Assembly (NCBI GenBank): GCA_934256705.1 | Contig: CAKQPF010000072.1 | Span: forward strand, 1 to 14,767 | DNA length: 14,767 nt | Origin: an uncultured Prevotella sp. | GTDB taxonomy: Bacteria > Bacteroidota > Bacteroidia > Bacteroidales > Bacteroidaceae | Reading direction: 5' to 3' | Shown: positions 1 through 7,457 of the stretch, one piece after another | Numbering within the stretch: position 1 is the first letter of the stretch | Layout of the letters: each line of letters begins with the position of its first letter | Made by a program: the position numbers and the translations under genes | Notes under the pieces: model-generated | The model's database searches: none | Seen by the model: only the letters and a program-made list of their open reading frames with translations | What the model was told of the DNA's origin: nothing

Positions 1-2079
1 AAAATAATTGTAAACTGTTGCATAAAGACTATACTTTCAGAATTGCAACAAGGACATAGAATATCTTTGAAGGATTTTGGAGCATTTCATATCGTTAAAA
101 GCTTGGGAAGAACTTATTTTGATATTCAAAAAAAAGAAATTAAAAAATCATCAGCAAAGAATATTGTAAAATTTGTTCCATACAAGAAAATTAAGAAACA
201 ACTTAGTACCAATATCGTTGATGTTCATGATGAAAATGATGGTTCGATAGAGAATATAATAACATTAGAACCTCGTGTATTCATCAATCCAGCGCCAACC
301 CCCCAAGAACCTAATCCTAACAATTCAAGTCCTCTGTCCGGAAAGCAGAATATAGGAAAGAGATGTAATCATAAGCAGGATATAGCTGAACCTAATCTTG
401 CTTTTGAAGGAAAATTTCTATATGACAAGTTCCAAGGAGAATTGGATCATGACAGTTTTCCGTCGGTAAAGGTTCCGCAGCATGATACTTCTATTCTGAT
501 TCCTCAACGTGATAAAACAGGAACAACAGTTGGTGTTATGGAACCAGTGTTGTTAAGTAGCATACGCAAAATGTGTCAGGAACTTAATAATATTATAGTT
601 CTTGACAATGTGAAATTACCGATATTGAATAGAAATTATTCATATCGGCCTGACGTGTGCCTTTATTGGAAAGAACGAAACATATATGTAGACATAGAAG
701 TAGATGAACCTTATGATATTGTAAGTCGCAAACCAATTCATTACAAAGGCAATGGCGACAATCTACGTGATAGATATTTTATTAGAAATGGATGGTGCGT
801 AATACGTTTTGCGGAGCCGCAAATACATAAAAATATAGAAGGTGTAACCAACTATATTAAACGTATGCTAAGATGGCTGACTAATGATGAGAGTATTAAA
901 TATGATGAGGATACATTAGAATCCGTAGAAAGGTGGACTTACGAGCAAGCTGAGCAAATGGCCTCTGACAACGCAAGGGAGCATTATCTTAACTTGTCAG
1001 ATTATGTTTCCACAGACGATACACAAACGAACCATGTTTCTGCTACCTATGATATAGAGCGTTTGGGATTTTTTAAGCCTGATGAAGATGTTTTGCCTCC
1101 AATAGAACAATATAAATGGGTTTCTGTCATTGATAAAATTGCCCAAATAAATTGTGATTATTGCAAAGTGCTTAAAAATGACGGTTATCAATGGGTCTAT
1201 AAAAATAAACAAATAAAAATTGTTTCTCACAGCGGCAACGAGTTCATAACAGGAAAAAGCCCCCTTGAATACGAACTTGAAATTCCAGTAGACGAAATTA
1301 AAGATATAGTTCCGATGGAAAACTTGTTCTCTGAGAAACAATGGGAGTTTAATCCTTGTATGCAAGGTGAAGACTTTTATACGATGAGAGAAATTCTCTT
1401 TAATGCTATTGCTAATGGCAACCCAATATGGATTGCATACGATTCAAACAACTCGGGGTATAGTACCCGTTTCTTGTCCAACTTAGTATTTTGCAGGATG
1501 GGAGCGACTTACGATGCCCCGCATATTGGATTAGGCCATTGTACAAAACATGGCATGAACTCATTATCACACTTTTATGCATATTGTTCTAATCGAAAGG
1601 AGTTCAGAATGTTTGCTGTAGATGGAAGAATAAGAGAACTTAAAGTTCTGAACTGCGAACATGTATATATTGCTACAGAAGTATATGAGCGTAGCTTTGC
1701 AAAACTAATCATGTCGCTATATGACAATAGTAACGGAAATGCCTTTTTCGAAAATGTAGATAAAATCCTTGAATATATGCCACAGTGTGAATTCAACTCT
1801 CCGATCACTCAAATAAATTTGGCTGATTTTCATGTTTTAAAGGGAGATATTTATAGCGCCATAGAATTATATAAGAAAAAAACATACGGATTTTTTCTTA
1901 CGCCTTCTTGCACATGGGGGGAAGCATGTATTGGTGATATTAAGTTTTTTATAAAATTATTCGAAGATCACCTCAAAGATAGTTCTGATTACTATGGTTT
2001 CAATGCCCAAAAACAGAAACAGAATTTCGAAAAGGTTTTAGGTTTGTTAACACAATCTCCTTGGATGCGACACAAATAG
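1..2079 (+). CDS. HU/IHF-like domain + PD-(D/E)XK nuclease-like domain + WYL-like domain protein (5' partial)
   Basis: The frame is open from base 1, so the gene starts left of the window; the in-frame TTG at 43 lies inside a domain and is not the likely start. Bases about 10-200 encode an HU/IHF-like fold: a helix ending in SELQQGHRISLKDFGAFHIV (the G-x-x-V/I-x-L-x-x-FG-x-F signature), then an Arg-containing arm and IVKFVPYKKIKKQL, matching the HU F-x-P-x-K-x-L-K end. A polar linker follows. Bases about 595-880 resemble DUF559/Vsr-type PD-(D/E)XK nucleases: RPD (Asp codon at 652), D-I-E-V-D (codons 691-705), then D-N-L-R-D and a G-W-C-V-I-R-F strand. Bases about 1381-1650 resemble a WYL domain: PIWIAYDS, then FYAYCSNRKEFRMFAVDGRI. 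The last 90 residues look helical, perhaps TPR-like. Inference: a DNA-bending/binding nuclease controlled by a sensor domain. Cleavage activity is unproven and the exact catalytic Lys/Gln is not obvious. It is followed after 29 bp by an AlbA_2 ATPase gene on the same strand, so co-transcription is likely. Confidence 0.7.
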   Translation, partial: KIIVNCCIKTILSELQQGHRISLKDFGAFHIVKSLGRTYFDIQKKEIKKSSAKNIVKFVPYKKIKKQLSTNIVDVHDENDGSIENIITLEPRVFINPAPTPQEPNPNNSSPLSGKQNIGKRCNHKQDIAEPNLAFEGKFLYDKFQGELDHDSFPSVKVPQHDTSILIPQRDKTGTTVGVMEPVLLSSIRKMCQELNNIIVLDNVKLPILNRNYSYRPDVCLYWKERNIYVDIEVDEPYDIVSRKPIHYKGNGDNLRDRYFIRNGWCVIRFAEPQIHKNIEGVTNYIKRMLRWLTNDESIKYDEDTLESVERWTYEQAEQMASDNAREHYLNLSDYVSTDDTQTNHVSATYDIERLGFFKPDEDVLPPIEQYKWVSVIDKIAQINCDYCKVLKNDGYQWVYKNKQIKIVSHSGNEFITGKSPLEYELEIPVDEIKDIVPMENLFSEKQWEFNPCMQGEDFYTMREILFNAIANGNPIWIAYDSNNSGYSTRFLSNLVFCRMGATYDAPHIGLGHCTKHGMNSLSHFYAYCSNRKEFRMFAVDGRIRELKVLNCEHVYIATEVYERSFAKLIMSLYDNSNGNAFFENVDKILEYMPQCEFNSPITQINLADFHVLKGDIYSAIELYKKKTYGFFLTPSCTWGEACIGDIKFFIKLFEDHLKDSSDYYGFNAQKQKQNFEKVLGLLTQSPWMRHK

Positions 2080-2108
2080 ACAGATCTTATATTGCGTTTT
2101 TGTAAGGT

Positions 2109-3647
2109 ATGGATTTAACAAAAATAATTGAAATGAGTAAAACAAATAACATATACAAACTTCTGTCTAAAGGTGAGCGTGTAACGCTCGAATGCAAGAA
2201 AGCGACGAAAGGTGTACCGACATCTCTTTGGGACACTTATTCCGCTTTTGCCAACACATACGGCGGAACCATTCTGTTGGGTGTGGTAGAGCATATGGAC
2301 GAGCAAAACAATACCAAGCGGTTTGAAATCGTTGGTGTTGAGGATGCAGACAAAATCCGTAAGGACTTGTGGAATACTGTAAATAGTCGTGAGAAGGTGA
2401 ATATCAATCTTCTGTACGACGATGACATCCAGACGATTGATGTTGACGGCAAGAAGATTATTGCCATCAACGTGCCTCGCGCCGATTATACAGTCCGTCC
2501 TGTCTATATCAACAACAATTTGTCAAGAGGAACTTTCAAACGCAACCATGAAGGCGACTATCATTGTACAGAACAAGAATTGAAGATGATGCTTCGTGAT
2601 GCCAATGAGGCAGGCAACGACAGACTGATTTTGGAGTATTACACGATGGATGATATCGATATTCCTACCTTGGAACGTTATCGTATCATGTTCAAAACTG
2701 ACAACCCAGATCATGTATGGAATGAGCTTGACCACAAGGAGTTTTTGAAACAACTTGGAGGATATGCTATAAATCGAAAGGAAGGAACAGAGGGTTTGAC
2801 AATGGCAGGATTACTGATGTTTGGCAAGGGGCTACCAGTGCGCGAGCGATTCGACAATTTGCGAATGGATTATATTGACAAGTCGCATTTAATAGGCGAC
2901 CAACGATATAGTGACCGGCTGACTTATGATGGCACTTGGGAAAACAACCTTTTCAATTTTATAAGAATGGTATTGCCCAAATTGACAAGTGATTTACCTC
3001 GCCCTTTCAAAATGGAAGGCGTAGTCCGCAATGATGACTCTCTGCAACACAAAGCCGTGCGAGAAGCTGTAACGAACATGATTATCCATGCAGACTTCAT
3101 GGTGAATGGTCTTTTGCGAATTGAGAAATATGATGACCGTATTGTTCTAACAAATCCAGGACTGCTAAAGTTGCCGTTAGAGCAGATATATCATGGTGGC
3201 GAGTCGAAGGCACGTAATCAGCGTATGCAGAATATGTTCCGCATGATTGGCTACGGAGAAAACCTCGGTTCTGGTTTTCCACTCATTCTAAACGCATGGA
3301 ATGAAAAGCATTGGATAAAGCCTGAGTTATTGGAACAGCCAGAACTTATGCAAGTTAAATTGACTCTGCATATTCAGAACAATGTTGCATCAGGTTCATT
3401 GAATGACCCAATAAATGACCCAATAAATGACCCAATAAACTTGACCGAGAGGCAGAAGATGATTTTGCGGATGTTCTCAGAAGAAAAGAATCTAAGCAGA
3501 GAAAGACTTTGTGAGAAGACAGGATTGTCGGATGCCACCGCCAAGCGTGAAATAGCATTTCTCAAAAAGACTGGCTATTTAGAACGTGTCGGCAGTTTCA
3601 AGAGTGGATATTGGAAAGTGTTATCAAAATGGTCTTGCAGAAAATAG
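2109..3647 (+). CDS. AlbA_2 (Schlafen-like) / RecG-like GHKL ATP-binding protein with C-terminal winged helix
   Basis: A 512-aa protein. Residues about 17-145 form an AlbA_2 (divergent AAA_4/Schlafen-like) nucleic-acid-binding domain: LECKKA, then SAFANTYGGTILLGVVE, ending near RGTFKRNHEGDYHCTEQEL. Residues about 310-400 match the RecG-like HATPase_c_4 module: REAVTNMIIHADF (an E-x3-N-x3-H N-box), LTNPGLL, and the R-N-x-x-M...GYGENLGSGF lid region. Residues about 432-443 are three exact NDPI repeats, and residues about 448-508 are a winged helix (LSRERLCEKTGLSDATAKRE, ending GSFKSGYWKVL). Proteins of this architecture are widespread and usually annotated as ATP-binding or putative transcriptional regulators; some sit in defence islands. 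The start at 2109 has an AAGG-like stretch just upstream and lies 29 bp after the nuclease-like gene, so the two probably form an operon. The natural wHTH ending suggests the protein is full length, although an overlapping frame follows. Confidence 0.85.
   Translation: MDLTKIIEMSKTNNIYKLLSKGERVTLECKKATKGVPTSLWDTYSAFANTYGGTILLGVVEHMDEQNNTKRFEIVGVEDADKIRKDLWNTVNSREKVNINLLYDDDIQTIDVDGKKIIAINVPRADYTVRPVYINNNLSRGTFKRNHEGDYHCTEQELKMMLRDANEAGNDRLILEYYTMDDIDIPTLERYRIMFKTDNPDHVWNELDHKEFLKQLGGYAINRKEGTEGLTMAGLLMFGKGLPVRERFDNLRMDYIDKSHLIGDQRYSDRLTYDGTWENNLFNFIRMVLPKLTSDLPRPFKMEGVVRNDDSLQHKAVREAVTNMIIHADFMVNGLLRIEKYDDRIVLTNPGLLKLPLEQIYHGGESKARNQRMQNMFRMIGYGENLGSGFPLILNAWNEKHWIKPELLEQPELMQVKLTLHIQNNVASGSLNDPINDPINDPINLTERQKMILRMFSEEKNLSRERLCEKTGLSDATAKREIAFLKKTGYLERVGSFKSGYWKVLSKWSCRK
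3402..3437 (+). repeat. Three tandem copies of a 12-bp unit (AATGACCCAATA) inside the AlbA_2 gene
   Basis: Three perfect consecutive copies of AATGACCCAATA encode NDPI-NDPI-NDPI in the linker between the GHKL ATPase domain and the winged helix. The unit is a multiple of three, so copy-number change would lengthen or shorten the linker without breaking the frame. Similar short peptide repeats at this linker are a recurrent trait of AlbA_2/RecG-like ATP-binding proteins as I remember the family. Confidence 0.95.
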
Positions 3648-3882
3648 TATCCAAAAGTTATTGTTGCAATTGGCTCATAATGCAGGAAGTATGGGATTCA
3701 AACGTCAAGACGTTTATGAGGGACTACAACATGTTTTTCCATCAAGTTTAACTCAGGACGAGAAACTGAGAAAAATAGGACGACTTCTTGGCATTATGGC
3801 CAAAGATGGCTTGATAAGCAAACCTTCTACAGGCAAGAAATGGAATATTACAGAGAAAGGAGAAACCGAACTTGGTGCTTAG
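3586..3882 (+). CDS. Small winged-helix-like protein or frameshifted tail of the preceding gene
   Basis: An open frame in the +1 frame relative to the AlbA_2 gene, overlapping its last 62 bp. Residues before about NGLAENSIQKL simply re-read the upstream gene, so the GTG at 3586 is unlikely as the true start; TTG at 3661 or ATG at 3691 are alternatives. The protein-like part is SIQKLLLQLAHNAG, then FKRQDVYEGLQ, LTQDEKLRKIGRLLGIMAKD and GLISKPSTGKKWNITEKGE, with the helix-helix-wing rhythm of a winged helix. Either it is translated by coupling to the AlbA_2 gene or it was once its C-terminal extension and was separated by an indel. No family name can be assigned. Confidence 0.5.
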   Translation: MSAVSRVDIGKCYQNGLAENSIQKLLLQLAHNAGSMGFKRQDVYEGLQHVFPSSLTQDEKLRKIGRLLGIMAKDGLISKPSTGKKWNITEKGETELGA

Positions 3883-3897
3883 TAGTACAGCTATTTG

Positions 3898-4087
3898 TTC
3901 TCGTATTCGGCTATTTTCGGCTATTTATGGTCGTCTTGTCGGTCATTTTCGGCTATTTTCGGTCATTTTCTCGGCTATTTTCGGTCGTCTTGTCGGTCAT
4001 TTTCGGCTATTTTCGGTCATTTTCTCGGCTATTTTCGGTCGTCTTGTCGGTCATTTCCGGCTATTTTCGGCTATTTTCGGCTATTTA
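3898..4087. repeat. Tandem repeat, 54-bp unit built from 10-12 bp TCGGYYATTTT subunits, phased with the DNA helix
   Basis: Higher-order units begin at 3929, 3983 and 4037 (GGTCGTCTTGTCGGTCATTT...), exactly 54 bp apart; the third is partial. The subunit motif CGG (once TGG) recurs at 3908, 3918, 3928, 3940, 3950, 3960, 3972, 3982, 3994, 4004, 4014, 4026, 4036, 4048, 4058, 4068 and 4078. Spacings are 10 or 12 bp with a mean of 10.6 bp, and most subunits carry an ATTTT tract. A-tracts in phase with the helical repeat are known to produce intrinsic curvature. There are no spacers, so this is not a CRISPR array. Confidence 0.9.
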
Positions 4088-4252
4088 AAGTCGTTACTTG
4101 GCTATTTCTTTAACGGTCCATTCTTCAAGCTTTGAATCAAAATGAGCATTACTCTGCATTGATATGCTCTTACTGCTGGAACCTGTGGGAATATGTTAAT
4201 TTGACAATGCTAGTTTTCAAACAGAGTTTATACATAAAAAAATAGATAAAAT

Positions 4253-4280
4253 ATAATTCATAATGCATAATTCATAATGC
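4253..4280. repeat. Two tandem copies of ATAATTCATAATGC
   Basis: Two perfect 14-bp direct copies, followed by ATA of a third. AT-rich with internal ATGCAT-type self-complementarity. It sits just before the dispersed hairpin repeat. No function is evident. Confidence 0.85.
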
Positions 4281-4294
4281 ATAAGTAGGTGACA

Positions 4295-4389
4295 GCTGTC
4301 TGGAAGACAGTACCAAATATCATAACGCTTGTGCTCATCGCATCTGCGACGCCCACAAGCGTTCAAAGGAAACATCAATGGATTAAAAT
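4295..4389. repeat. Dispersed hairpin repeat, copy A (long form)
   Basis: About 95 bp, strongly similar to 14294-14388 in the same orientation. It starts with the hairpin CTGTC-TGGAA-GACAG (4296-4310). A 10-bp perfect stem AACGCTTGTG (4324-4333) with CACAAGCGTT (4354-4363) follows, with an inner stem TCGCA/TGCGA (4338-4342, 4345-4349). The tail AAAGGAAACATCAAT is also shared. The right end overlaps the stop codon of the minus-strand outer-membrane gene, so in that transcript it forms the start of the 3' untranslated region and may act as a transcript-end structure. Confidence 0.85.
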
Positions 4390-7346
4390 CTTCTGCCTCC
4401 ATGTCCACCACCTCGGTTGCGCGGACCGTTATATCCCTTGCGGTCGTAACCGCCTCTGCCACCGCCACGTGGACCATTGCCCATGCGCCCTTTCTTGCCT
4501 CCGAAATTGCGCAACTGATAGACCACATGGAGCATGGCATAACTGTTCACGGCATTGTATTCCGTATCGCTACGCCTGTTGGCTGTCAGATGACGGGAGA
4601 AATTGCTTTGCTGACCGAGGATGTCATAAAACTGGAGAGTGATTACCAGGCGACGACGCGAGAGCAGCTGCTGCGTGATCTGCGCATTCCATATCATCTC
4701 TGTGGTGTTGAAAGCGGCGTTGCTGTAGCCTCTTCGCATACTCTGATAGATATTGGTGTCGAGAGTCATGTTCCACGGCAGCCTGATATTAAACGAGCAT
4801 CCGTAGGAGTAATGCCACGTATCTCTGTCGGCATTACTCTGCAGCTTGTTGCGACCGCTGGTCAGCTCCACGTCTGCATTAGCCTCCATCTCAAACCATG
4901 AATTGCGATATGAGCACGTAAGTTCCTCGCCGGCATTGATTGTCTTCGTGGTGTTCTTCTCCGAATCACTGTTACGGTCAAGGGAAAGATAACTGACATA
5001 GTTGCTGTAGTTGAACGATGTCGATGTGGAAGCATTCCAATTGGCCTCCTTGTCCAGCGCTGAATTGAACATGAAATTGCCGTTAAGATTCCAGTTTCCG
5101 TTGATATTCTCCGGTTGGGTAATCGTTCCGCCAGTCTTTTCATTGTACGTCACCTTGTTTGAAATGCTGTTTGAAGTGGTGGAGAACAGCAGGTCGGCAT
5201 TGATGCTCTGTCGGCGCGAATTGACATAGTTGTTGTACCGGATGGTCATCGTATTGGTAAACGATGGCTTCAAAGCTGGATTTCCCTTGGAGATATACAG
5301 TGGATTGGCATCATCGGTGATGTCAAGGAGCTGGGTGATGCTCGGATGCTGCGTCCGTCCGCTGTAGTCGAAGTTGATGGTCTTCTGCTTGCCGAAGCGG
5401 TATCTGAAGCGTGCCATTGGCGTAAGCGTACTGGTATGGCGGATTGTATCGACGAATATCTTACGGTAATCCTGCCGGTAATGGGAGGACTGGGGAACGT
5501 AACGCAAGCCGAAACTGAGATGGTAATCCTCGCGAACCAGGCGCAGCTGCAGATTGATGTCGTGGATATAGTTATGGTATTCGGAATATCTGGACAGCGA
5601 CTTCGAGAGATAGTCGTCGATATTTCCATCCACACTGGCAAGATAACGGTCCAGACAACCGTAAGCAGGAACTATTCCTTCTCCGAATGCGCCTCGCAAG
5701 GCTGAGAAATCATAGGTGCGACGGTCACTGTAGTCCTTGCGATACTGGAATGTATAGCTTGCCTGAAGGAAAGTGTTCTTGACTATCGGCTCGGAATATG
5801 CCAGCTGGAAGCTGTAGTTCTGCTTCCGTCCCGGGCTCTGGTTGTATCTGTTGGTGTAATACACCGAGTCGAGTCCGTCCTGCTGTTTCATCTTGAAGAG
5901 CGTCACCATATTCCGTGATACGCTGTTACCCTTTGAGTCGCTGTACTGGAAATCGGAACGGAATGTGAGGTTTCGTCCGTTGTCACCGAATTTCCTGTTC
6001 ACCTGTACTTGTGTTCCTATATTGCGATTGCGTGAATATGACACATTGGAATTGATGCGCCTGTTGACACGTATGGTGTCTGCTTCTCCCCACTGTGCGT
6101 CAGAGGCAAGAGGATCATTGACAAAGAGGTAAGGGTCGGCATTGAAACTGGCACTCGTGGAGACAGCAAGACGGTCGTTATCCGAGATACTTGCCGTCGG
6201 ACGAATGAGGATATTCCACTCCTTCGTCGGTTTCCACTCTATGCGATAACTGGTATTCCAGCCGTCGGACCTGCCGTAATCCTGCGACATGCTGTTGCTG
6301 AAAGCACCTACCCTGCTGACGAAACTCTCCGAGCTCTGCCTGGTCATATTGTCATTGTCACGGTGATTCCACGTGAAATGTCCATCCATCTGGAGCGTCT
6401 TGGTGTTGTCGAAATTCATGTTGAGTCCGAGCATTTTCTGGCTTCGGAGTCCATTGGCACCGCCTCCGCCATGTCCCCGGCTTGGGGTGCCTCGCTCATT
6501 GGAGTTGTTTGCATTGCCCATGAATGACAGTTTCATATTGTCCATGAAACCGTTTGCATTCATTCTGCTGTAGTAACGGTCGTGGGTGCCGTAGCCTAAG
6601 TCGGAATTGACATTGTAACCTATGTTCATTCCCTTCTTGATTCTCACGTCCAGCACAGGCTGTTCCTGTCCGTCGTCAATGCCGGTAATCTTTGCCATGT
6701 CGGACTTCTCGTCGAAATGCTTGAGCTTGTCGATGATGGAAGTGGGCAGATTCTTGAGTGCCGTCTCCATGTCATTGGCAAAGAATTCCTTGCCGTCGAG
6801 CAGTATCTTCTTCACCTCACGCCCGTTGATGGTCACTTTACCATCTTCCACGCGGGCTCCCGGCAAGCGCTGTATGAGCTCTTCCAGCACCGACCCTTCC
6901 GGCAGGCGGTAGGCATCGGCATTGTAAAGCAATGTGTCCTCCACCTGCTGCACCTTCGGCAGATTTCCTGTCACAGTGATACTGTCAAGCAGGAGATTGT
7001 CCTCTTCCAGTCTGAGCAAAGGAATCGCCGTGGTCTTGCCCGAAATGCGGAATGCCTTGAAATTGGGTTTGTAGCCTATCATCATCGCTTTCACGATGTA
7101 ATTGCCCTTCTTTTCCACATCAAAGAGGAACTCGCCATTGTCGTTTGCCGTCACGGTCTTGAGGTTTACGCTGTCCTTGTCAAGCAAATACACAAGGACA
7201 TTCGGCACTGGGGTGTAGTCTTCCAGCGTCACTACCTGCCCTGTCACCTTATGATGCTGGGCAGATGCTGTGGTGACAGGCATGAGGAATGCCAACAGGA
7301 TTGATACTATATAAATATGTAAACGATGTGTATATAAAAAAATCAT
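4383..7346 (-). CDS. Outer-membrane beta-barrel (TonB-receptor-like) protein with Gly/Arg-rich tail
   Basis: 987 aa. Residues 1-30 form a signal peptide (hydrophobic IYIVSILLAFLMPVTT, cleavage after ASA-Q), which supports the ATG at 7346. Residues about 33-115 are a carboxypeptidase-regulatory-like beta-sandwich (VTGQVV..., GEFLFDV, GNYIVKAMMIGYK). Residues about 120-235 resemble a receptor plug (LEELIQRLPGARVEDGKVTI, then ILLDGKEFF, ending DVRIKK). The remainder has the alternating aromatic strand pattern of an outer-membrane beta-barrel (OMP_b-brl type). The last strand is near AMLHVVYQLRNF; after it comes a 38-residue Gly/Arg tail (RGGGRGG, GHGGRRF) ending in Phe. There is also a Gly-rich loop (RGHGGGGANG) around residue 290. 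The ligand is unknown; no SusD, sigma factor or transporter partner is adjacent. The upstream lipoprotein gene lies 111 bp away on the same strand, so an operon is possible but not shown. Confidence 0.85.
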   Translation of the reverse strand: MIFLYTHRLHIYIVSILLAFLMPVTTASAQHHKVTGQVVTLEDYTPVPNVLVYLLDKDSVNLKTVTANDNGEFLFDVEKKGNYIVKAMMIGYKPNFKAFRISGKTTAIPLLRLEEDNLLLDSITVTGNLPKVQQVEDTLLYNADAYRLPEGSVLEELIQRLPGARVEDGKVTINGREVKKILLDGKEFFANDMETALKNLPTSIIDKLKHFDEKSDMAKITGIDDGQEQPVLDVRIKKGMNIGYNVNSDLGYGTHDRYYSRMNANGFMDNMKLSFMGNANNSNERGTPSRGHGGGGANGLRSQKMLGLNMNFDNTKTLQMDGHFTWNHRDNDNMTRQSSESFVSRVGAFSNSMSQDYGRSDGWNTSYRIEWKPTKEWNILIRPTASISDNDRLAVSTSASFNADPYLFVNDPLASDAQWGEADTIRVNRRINSNVSYSRNRNIGTQVQVNRKFGDNGRNLTFRSDFQYSDSKGNSVSRNMVTLFKMKQQDGLDSVYYTNRYNQSPGRKQNYSFQLAYSEPIVKNTFLQASYTFQYRKDYSDRRTYDFSALRGAFGEGIVPAYGCLDRYLASVDGNIDDYLSKSLSRYSEYHNYIHDINLQLRLVREDYHLSFGLRYVPQSSHYRQDYRKIFVDTIRHTSTLTPMARFRYRFGKQKTINFDYSGRTQHPSITQLLDITDDANPLYISKGNPALKPSFTNTMTIRYNNYVNSRRQSINADLLFSTTSNSISNKVTYNEKTGGTITQPENINGNWNLNGNFMFNSALDKEANWNASTSTSFNYSNYVSYLSLDRNSDSEKNTTKTINAGEELTCSYRNSWFEMEANADVELTSGRNKLQSNADRDTWHYSYGCSFNIRLPWNMTLDTNIYQSMRRGYSNAAFNTTEMIWNAQITQQLLSRRRLVITLQFYDILGQQSNFSRHLTANRRSDTEYNAVNSYAMLHVVYQLRNFGGKKGRMGNGPRGGGRGGYDRKGYNGPRNRGGGHGGRRF

Positions 7347-7457
7347 AGTAAGAAAAAATAGGTTTTAGACTTATATTCTCTTACTATGACGATTGCGTAT
7401 CAGAATAGTTTAATGCCGAGTGATTTATAACCACATCAGCATTGCACCGCTGATATA

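Larger units (their letters stand above)
3883..4382. other. Intergenic region between convergent genes: curved tandem repeat, AT-rich repeat, dispersed hairpin repeat
   Basis: 500 bp without a convincing gene, lying between the plus-strand small frame and the 3' end of the minus-strand outer-membrane protein gene. It holds the helically phased repeat (3898-4087), a weak hairpin GAGCAT (4144-4149) with ATGCTC (4164-4169), a 14-bp direct repeat (4253-4280), and a copy of the long dispersed hairpin repeat (4295-4389). All three plus frames are open over the phased repeat only because its units lack stop triplets. Confidence 0.8.

Noticed and set aside
3898..4087. CRISPR array
   Set aside because: Repeats are contiguous and built from 10-12 bp subunits; there are no unique spacers and no cas genes nearby.
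3840..4135. Three overlapping open frames (up to 87 aa) over the tandem repeat
   Set aside because: All three plus frames are open because the repeat units contain no stop triplets; the peptides are just the repeat read in three phases, with no start signal or domain.
4324..4363. Integron attC-like recombination site
   Set aside because: The stem AACGCTTGTG/CACAAGCGTT has no proper RYYYAAC and GTTRRRY core sites and there is no integrase or cassette array in view.
4329..4901. 190-aa plus-strand frame opposite the end of the outer-membrane gene
   Set aside because: It is antisense to a well-supported 987-aa gene and begins inside the dispersed repeat; no protein-like domain.
7425..7457. Terminator between the lipoprotein and the outer-membrane gene (ATCAGC...GCTGAT hairpin)
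   Set aside because: The 6-bp stem is short and no T run follows on the minus strand, so it cannot be called a terminator.
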